64,000 nucleotides of DNA, from the NCBI GenBank assembly GCA_007449985.2, contig VIIQ02000631.1, positions 124,001-188,000 of the forward strand, read 5' to 3'. The position numbers and the translations under genes are program-made. The notes under the pieces were generated by a model. The model was given only the letters and a program-made list of their open reading frames with translations, was not told where the DNA came from and searched no databases. Source of the stretch: Desmodesmus armatus. Taxonomy: Eukaryota > Chlorophyta > Chlorophyceae > Sphaeropleales > Scenedesmaceae. Position 1 is the first letter of the stretch. Each line of letters opens with the position of its first letter. This document shows positions 57,041 to 64,000 of this stretch, in pieces.

Positions 57041-57376
57041 GTTGATGCCTTAGACAGGCACAGGACGAGTATGCAAACCTTCAAGGTTTGCAACTGAACA
57101 AGGAGGTTGAGAGTACTTCTTAACGCTGAAATAAGGGTGAGGGCATTTCAGATGTCCCACAGTGCTCTACAGCACCATTCCCCATGTTTGCACTGAAACC
57201 TCCCAGGGTCTTAGCTTAGTTGTAGCAAGGAGAGCCCAGGAGAGCTCAGAGGATCAGCATCACTGCTTGTATTGCGCTGCTGTTGTTCTGTTGAAAGAAC
57301 AAGCCTGCCCTGTTGTTCCCTGTGAAGGCCCCCTTGCTGAAGAGAGTCTGCAAGCAGCACAGACAGGAAGCTCAAG
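57041..57376. promoter_or_regulatory. Shared upstream region of the ClpT-like and CCT5 genes
   Basis: 336 bp between divergent start codons. It contains an almost perfect palindrome near 57073-57092 (GCAAACCTT then CAAGGTTTGC). Both 5' UTRs and promoters must lie here; no TATA box is evident. Confidence 0.5.
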
Positions 57377-60124
57377 ATGTCTTTAGCCTTTGATGAATAT
57401 GGAAGGCCCTTCATCATCATACGGGTGCGTTTGGATGCCTAGAGGTAGTTCGCTACCCCGAAATGATCTAGACTTGCGATTTGAGCGCCCAGCAACAGAT
57501 ATCTTCTCAGCCGGCCATGCAGCACTGCTGGCTAAGCTCAACCCAACGATCCTTCTTTATGCTACTGTAGGACCAAGGCGGTAAGTCGCGGCTGCGCGGA
57601 ACAGAGGCAGTCAAGGCCAACATCCTGGCAGCCAAGACAGTAGCCAGGACGCTGAGGTCCTCTCTGGGGCCCAAGGGCATGGACAAGATGCTGCAGAGCC
57701 CGGATGGAGACGTCACCATTAGTGAGTAGCACATGCAGCACCTCTGGCAGCCGATCAGGCAGCTCCTTGTAAGATTTTGCGTGTGATCATCTGTCTCACT
57801 CACCCGAGCACAGTCGCAGACCTGTGTAGTGCAGCACCATGCAGCATCCCTTTTGGTAACCTTTCAATTCAAATGTGATTTTCTAGATGCTTGAGTGCTC
57901 ACCAGCAGCTTGCAAGTAGTGGTTTTCTACACGGATGGTTCTGCACCCCTTGCACACCTGCGTGTGCCGCTGCCCTCTTTTTTTGCTCTGTTGTGCTGCC
58001 TCAGCTAACGATGGTGCAACCATCCTGGAGCAGATGGAGGTCTCAAACCAGATAGGCAGGCTGTTGGTCGAGCTCAGCAAGTCGCAGGACCATGAAATCG
58101 GCGACGGCACAACAGGCGTGGTGGTGCTGGCAGGTGGGTCAGGCCAGCCAGCAGGCGGCACAGCAGCAGGTTTCCTCAAAGGGGAAGCAGATAGCAGCAG
58201 GAAGCAACAGCTGACTTTGTTGCAAGACTGGGAAACCTTGGATCCTTCCCAACAGTTATCGTAATGCTGCTAGACGTGCCTCAGCATTCTGGGACCTTCA
58301 CGTGCCAGGCTGGCGCAACAGCAGCGTCTTTGCTGTTGCGGCAGAAGGATTTGCAAACTGGTGCCAGTGCTAACAGAAAAAATAAAACACAAAGCAAGCA
58401 GCTGCATGCATCCCTTGCATGTGCCATTTGCATGTGCAAGCACTGCTCTCGGCACAGCATCAGTCTCATCTGCACCTGTGCTGGCTCTGTCTTTGCCCTG
58501 CATCCTGTGCCGGATCTGTATTTGTCCTGCATTCGATTCCTGCAGGCTCGCTGCTGGAGCAGGCAGAGAACCTGTTGGACATGGGTATCCACCCGTTGCG
58601 CATTGCAGAGGGCTATGAGATGGCCTGCAAGGTCGGCACAGCGCACCTGGAGAGCATTGCAACCAAGTGGGACTTTGACCCCAAGGACATTGAGCCGCTG
58701 GTGCAGACCTGCATGACCACACTCTCCAGCAAAGTGTAGGTGGCGCTGCTATGTTATGTGTTAGTGTGACTCTGTTTGTGTTAGTGTGACTTTGCTAGAT
58801 TGGGTTTGGTTGGGTTTGGGCCAAGCTGTCTGTGTGAATGGCCAAGTGTGGGTGACACACTGCTGCGTAGTCCATGCAGCTGTGAGTCGAAGCAGCAGCG
58901 TCTGCAAAGTCAGCAGAACAGCTGGGCCCCTTGCAGCGAAAGCAAGCACCTGATGGCTACAAGCAGCTGGCTGTCACCTGGGTGCCCCACTCCACCAGCT
59001 GTGAGCTGTGGCATTCAGCAGCGACTGGCACAAGGACGGCATGCATCTTGCTAACGTGTCAGGAGACCGCGTGTGTGTGGGATGCACAGTCCTGGATGTC
59101 TAGGGGCGCTGTGCTTTCCCTGTTGTCGCTGCCACCTGTGGTGCGCTGTATTCTCTGGTTGATGTGTGTTGCCACTCTGGTTGGTGTGTGTCGTCACTGA
59201 AAGTGTGCACGTCATGCGGTGTGTGTTTTTGTGTGCAGTGTTGGGCGCCTGAAGCGGCAGATGGCAGAGATCTGTGTGAAGTCAGTGCTGGCAGTGGCAG
59301 ACCTGTCCAGGAGGGACGTCAACCTGGACCTTATCAAGGTGCGTGTGTACACATGAGTTGCATCAAAAATGTTGCATCGTGTGTTAGGCATTGAGGATGC
59401 ATGTGTAGCTGGCATATTGTCAACGTGCAAGTCACATGCATATGAGGCACACGTAGTCTATGTGTGCGTTTTTTTGGGGGGGGGGGGGAGGGGAGGTGTC
59501 AATGACCCATGAAAGATTGGCAAGGGCCATGCAGCAAGGTGTTGCGACATTGACAAGCAACCAGCAAGGGAGGATGGGGCCAGGGCTACGGGACAGGAGT
59601 CGCTGACAAGATGAAACCATCAGCAGATGATACAGGTTCAGCAGGGCTTGGAAGGCGAGCAGTGACAGGGGCAGGATCATGCAATCCATTAGGGTTCTTG
59701 ATGTCTGTGGAGCGTGTGTACAGCTGCAACAGGGTTTCCATGATGTTGGCTGGTGCTACCATGCTGCTGGGCTATGCTGTACAAGGCCGATGCCCATTGA
59801 ATGGTAGTTGGTTAAGCAGGAGATAAAGTTCATCCGTGACAACCACTGATTGAGTGACGAAGCATTGAATGCTTCCTCAATCAAAACTGCAAATGTGCTT
59901 GTGCCTGCCTGGCTGCTGCCCCTGCAGGTGGAGGGCAAGGTGGGTGGTGCCATGGAGGACACCCGCATGGTTGAGGGCATTGTGATCGACAAGGACTTCA
60001 GCCACCCACAGATGCCTAAGGAACTCAAGGACGTGAAGATTGCCATCCTCACATGCCCCTTTGAGGCACCAAAGCCCAAGACAAAGCACAAGGTGGGTGC
60101 CGCTGCTGCTGCTGCTGCTGCTGC

Positions 60125-60158
<34 letters not shown>

Positions 60159-63100
60159 ATGAGATACTGTGTGAGACTGTATGGCGTGGTGTGGTTCAAC
60201 TGTAGGGTGTGGTTGAGTGGTGCCAGCAATATTGGTTGCAGCACTATCTGATAGCCATCATGCTGCTGCACCTTGCAACACGTCAGCTGTGACAGTACTG
60301 CAGAATGCTGTACATCACTCAAAAGAGGCGTCCAGCGTGAATGCACAAGTGTTGTCACACTGCTTCCGAGTGGTCAGTGTGATTCTGTTGTTGCGTTGCA
60401 CCCAAGTTGTGTCTGAGTGTGGACCCACAATGCACGTGCGTGTGTGGTGTGTGCAGGTTGACATTGACACAGTTGAGAAGTTTGAGACGTTGCGGGCGAA
60501 TGAGCAGCAGTACTTTGTGGACATGGTCAAGCGCTGCAAGGATGCAGGTGGGACCCCAGCAAATAACTGCAGCCAGACACACGTAGACAGCAGCAGTTGC
60601 TGCAGCAGCAGCAGCAGCAGCACCATTAGGGGTGAGGCTGACACGGCAGTAATGATAGCGTTTGCGGTTGCGGTAGCTGTAACACAGTACTTACTGGCCC
60701 ACCCCCACCCCCCACATGCACACACAGAAACACACTCTGCCAGGACCCGTTGTGCACACTTACACGGTCTCTAGCAACACGCGCAGTATCTGTTTGTTGC
60801 AACTTATGTGTTCTTCCGTCAACGTACACAGGTGCTGACCTGGTGATCTGCCAGTGGGGTTTTGAGGATGAAGCCAACCACCTGCTGTACCACCACAACC
60901 TGCCAGCCATCCGCTGGGTGGGTGGAGTGGAGATTGAGCTCATCGCCATGGCCACTGGCGCACGCATCGTGCCGCGCTTTGAGGTACGGGTCGCAGGGTG
61001 GGGCTTCAAGGGGCATTGTGCAGGGGTTGCCCCGACAGTCGAATGACATCAACGCATGCTGCATTCCGGTGTTTTTAGACCTGGATGCCGGTGCAAACAT
61101 TGTGCGTGCTTCCATAAACTGTTTGCAGGATACCCTGCACAGTCACAATTAAGCATAGTGGATGCAGTGGGCATGCTTTGCATGCTTGCTGGCGGGACGC
61201 GATAAAGACGCATGGGGCAATTGGAGTGATTGTAGGCCTGGGGCAGCTTGCACAAGGGTAAGATCCACATCAAGCATCACACCTGCTGCTACTCTCTGTT
61301 GTTCTGCAGGAGCTGACGCCTGACAAGCTGGGTTTTGCCAAGTCAGTGCGTGAGGTGGGCTACGGCACCACCAAGGACCGCTCCATCATCATAGAGGGCT
61401 GCCCCAACCTGTCTGCGGTCACCATCTGGGTGCGCGGCGGCAACAAGATGGTGCTGGATGAGGTCCGGCGCAGCCTGCACGACGCACTGTGCGTCGCACG
61501 CAACTTGGTGAGCCTACCAAGGCTTTTTTGAGGCGGAGGGGGGTGGACAAGGCTCCTTTTTTCTTGTGATGCGCCTGTTGCGCGAAGGTCACCAGTACAT
61601 GAGCCTCTCGAGCTACTGTTGGTTGTCTTTCGAGTCATGTGGGTTTCCTGCGAACGGGTTTGGGGGGGGGGTGCAGGGGGTCCCTGCTGCCCCACGGCTC
61701 AGTGCACCCTTGTCAACTAAATCCGCTCAAGCTGAGTCAGCTTGTGTCTGTTCGCCTGCTGTGGTATCGCTGACTGCAGGTGCGGGATAACTCCATCGTG
61801 TACGGTGGGGGTGCTGCTGAGATCAGCTGCAGCTTGGCAGTTGAGGCAGCAGCGGACAAGGTGGTCGGCGTGGAGCAGTATGCCATGCGCGCCTTTGCAG
61901 GTAAGGGTCAGGGTTGAGATTTTAGGGGTTGTAAGGGTTAGGGTTAGGGTCAGGGTTTAGGCAGTTGAGGTAGCAGCGGACAAGGTGGTCGGCGTGGAGC
62001 AGTATGCCATGCGCGCCTTTGCAGGTAAGGGTCAGGGTTGAGATTTTAGGGGTTGTAAGGGTTAGGGTTAGGGTCAGGGTTTAGGCAGTTGAGGCAGCAG
62101 CGGACAAGGTGGTGGGCGTGGAGCAGTATGCCATGTGCGCCTTTACAGGTAAGGGGTTAAGGTCAAGGTTTTTGGGGTTTAGGGTTAGGGTTAGGGTCAG
62201 GGTTTAGGCAGTTGAGGCAGCAGCAGCGGACAAGGTGGTCGGCGTGGAGCAGTATGCTATGCGCGCCTTTGCAGGTATGGGTCTGCTGCATTGCACGCCT
62301 GCTGTGCGGCTGCATGACTATCATGCATGCTTGCTGGTCTTGCATGCCTGCATGGTTGCTGTGCACAGGGGGCGCGGGGGTGTGTAATGTTCCCTCCCTC
62401 CGTCATCACGATGGCTTGATCATGCAGTCACTCTGTCAGACCTATGACACATCCCATCGACACCCCATCCTCCCCATGATTGAAGCCGCACAACATGATG
62501 ACGGACCTCCTGCTGCACACCCTGACCTTGCATTATGCTTTGTGTGCAGATGCGCTGGAGGCGTGTAGATGCAAGTATGCATATGTTCCTGATGTCCCGT
62601 GTCCTCATCAAGGCAGACAAAAGCTCACTCCATGACTCTGCCAAGCTCACCCAATGGCTCCTGCTGCACCACTCTGCACTATGCTGTGTGTGCCACTCAG
62701 CTCACCCAGCCCCCCCCCCCTGCTGCACACCCTGACCCTGTATCATGCTGTCGGTGCCACTCAATCAAACCAACAATAAAGCAAAATATCACGGCGTGTA
62801 GATTTCGAATAATATACTTGCTCACCCAGCCCCTCATGCTGCACACCCTGCCATGCTGTGTGTGCAGATGCGCTTGAGGCGGTGCCGTTGGCGCTGGCAG
62901 AGAACAGCGGGCTGCCCTCCATAGAGAGCCTCACAGCAGTCAAGGCGCGGCAGCTGGCCGAGAGCAACCCCCACCTGGGCATCGACTGTAACGACACCGG
63001 CACCAACGACATGCGGGAGCAGAACGTCTTTGAGACGTTGATCGGCAAGAAGCAGCAGCTGTTCCTGGCCACACAGGTGGGTGTGCTTGGCGCAGGGGTG

Positions 63101-63550
63101 GCAGCCTTGGTTTTTTTATCCGGGCGGGGGGACTTGTTCCAGCAAGGCATGTGTGCTGCCTGCAAGTGGCGTTGCCAACTGACATGGGGCCGAGTCAGAC
63201 GTTGGGTATGGACAAGTGCAACCCCCACTGGAAGTTTGCATCTCCCACACTGGATAGAACACACTACCGAGGCACGGCAGAAGCAGAGCCAAAATGAACC
63301 GTTCCGCCTCTGTTTGCAGCATGTCACGGCCAGCACAAGACGCAGCAACCACTATGCTTCCAGCCGCAGCACCTTTGGTCAGTGGAACACCATCCCCATC
63401 CGGTAGACTGTGTGCGTGCCTTGTGCAAAGCTGTGTGCAGGCTTTTGTGTTTCAATCTGCTTGATTGCTCACTGGCTGATTTTTGTGTTGCAGGTGTGCA
63501 AAATGATCCTCAAAATTGATGACATCATTCAGCCAAGCCAGTATGAGTGA
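57377..63550 (+). CDS. CCT5: T-complex protein 1 subunit epsilon (CCT5)
   Basis: One of eight subunits of the cytosolic TRiC/CCT chaperonin, which folds actin, tubulin and other clients in an ATP-driven cycle. Exons: 57377-57424, 57571-57721, 58005-58133, 58546-58735, 59239-59338, 59928-60092, 60457-60547, 60832-60983, 61310-61507, 61780-61900, 62868-63076 and 63494-63550, all in phase, 536 residues, the normal length. The start [16 protein letters not shown] is typical of CCT5. GPKGMDKM (about 49-56) and the ATP-site GDGTTG (about 99-104) are intact, as are the apical VEGKVGG segment and the GGG near YGGGAAEIS. The C-terminus is [16 protein letters not shown]. The exon at 61780-61900 has its 3' part copied three more times in the following intron. 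A TGTAA poly(A) signal lies at 63661-63665. Confidence 0.98.
60101..60158 (+). repeat. (GCT)n microsatellite in a CCT5 intron
   Basis: About 19 GCT/GCC triplets directly after the donor of the exon ending at 60092. The coding frame stays open into it as poly-Ala, so intron retention would add an alanine tract rather than stop at once. The splice donor GTGGGT and the conserved join to [10 protein letters not shown] show it is normally intronic. Confidence 0.85.
61837..62280 (+). repeat. Tandem copies of the CCT5 exon 10 end with telomere-like sequence
   Basis: Four units with a period of about 124 bp begin near 61837 (the real exon), 61961, 62085 and 62208. Each holds the last 64 or so bases of exon 10 with its donor, then a spacer with TTAGGG words (GGGTTAGGGTTAGGGTCAGG). 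The copied exon parts end at 62024, 62148 and 62274. The third unit has several base changes (R to C, A to T in the encoded peptide). The spacer of the last unit has lost the telomere-like part. Confidence 0.92.
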
Positions 63551-64000
63551 AGGTGCTACCCTTGAGGACTTTGATTTTCTGGTGATCTGCTCTTGTTGGT
63601 GCAGCTGTTGCAGCCTTTGGTGGCCTTTGACGTGTTACAAAACAGTTGCGGTGTCTGCCTTGTAAGTCGTCAGGGCTGGCTCAACTCCCAAGCATTGAGG
63701 ATGCATGTCGTTTGACCACATCACTGTCAGCACGAGGTGCCAGACACGTGATGGACTCAGCAGCAACACATACACCACCTGAAGGTTTGCCCAATGGCCC
63801 TGTGTTGTAGTAAGCTCGCAGAGGCTGAAGCTGTCGTGTCTGTCAACGAAAAGAAGTGGCCCTGGTCAAATTGTTGGGTTGATTTGCCACTTGCAGTACC
63901 CACAATGCATCATTCAGCAATCAGGTGTACAGGTACTTATCCATGACAGCAATTTGGGCCTCCAAAAAATCAGCCCCCGGTGGGGAGGGGGCAGCCTTGA
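63551..64000. other. CCT5 3' UTR and downstream sequence
   Basis: Holds the TGTAA signal at 63661-63665. The rest shows no supported gene up to the window end. Confidence 0.5.

Noticed and set aside
59850..60251. CCT5 exon frame running on into poly-Ala and further as one protein
   Set aside because: The run-on is intron sequence; the donor at 60093 and the next exon at 60457 restore conserved CCT5 sequence.
61901..62280. A true chromosome end in the CCT5 intron
   Set aside because: The TTAGGG words are few, degenerate and interspersed with exon copies, and the gene continues normally on the far side.
63298..63406. Possible alternative last CCT5 exon after a TTTGCAG acceptor
   Set aside because: The exon at 63494-63550 gives the conserved CCT5 C-terminus in the right phase; the alternative encodes unrelated sequence.

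Overview
The window is nuclear DNA from a eukaryotic green alga, most likely a core chlorophyte of the Chlamydomonadales/Sphaeropleales type. The genes are broken into many short exons with GT-AG introns of about 150 to 900 bp. CAG/GCA runs encode Ala, Gln and Ser tracts, and TGTAA, the usual green-algal poly(A) signal, appears after some stop codons. The mitochondrial complex I subunit Nad7 is encoded here as a nuclear, intron-rich gene with a presequence, as in Chlamydomonas and its relatives. All exon coordinates were built by hand from splice sites, reading phase and conserved protein motifs, with no transcript data.

Layout: (1) 454-2794 (+), a protein with four copies of a WGSPIGGTL(F/Y)INP motif, of no family I recognise. 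(2) 4882-10579 (+), a family 1 beta-glucosidase in about 12 exons. (3) 12007-13939 and 15012-16642 (+), tandem glutathione S-transferase paralogues; the second looks intact and the first looks damaged. Flanking sequence suggests a third, lost unit. (4) 18004-20600 (+), a BNR/Asp-box beta-propeller protein. (5) 23606-28080 (+), a TMF-like golgin coiled coil. (6) 29563-37397 (-), mitochondrial-type tRNA 2-thiouridylase (TRMU/MnmA). Its 5.3 kb second intron holds an array of 5'-truncated non-LTR retrotransposons and a tRNA-Asn gene. (7) 37394-37768 (-), a small Pkr1-like membrane protein whose stop codon overlaps the TRMU start (ATGA). (8) 38030-44079 (+), a large serine-rich protein kinase. (9) 45316-48588 (+), a long low-complexity Ala/Ser/Gln exon. 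(10) 49694-54616 (+), NUO7/NDUFS2. (11) 55618-57040 (-), a plastid ClpT-like Clp-N protein. (12) 57377-63550 (+), CCT5 (TCP-1 epsilon).

The recognisable genes are mostly housekeeping: glycan hydrolysis, glutathione chemistry, Golgi tethering, mitochondrial tRNA modification, complex I, plastid proteolysis and cytosolic folding. They do not form one pathway. Two gene pairs are head-to-head with short shared upstream regions (37769-38029 and 57041-57376). The most unusual features are the possible bicistronic Pkr1-like/TRMU unit, the serial LINE insertions sharing a TGTAAC-plus-microsatellite 3' end, the tandem copies of a CCT5 exon end joined by telomere-like TTAGGG sequence, and the WGSPIGGTL repeat protein.
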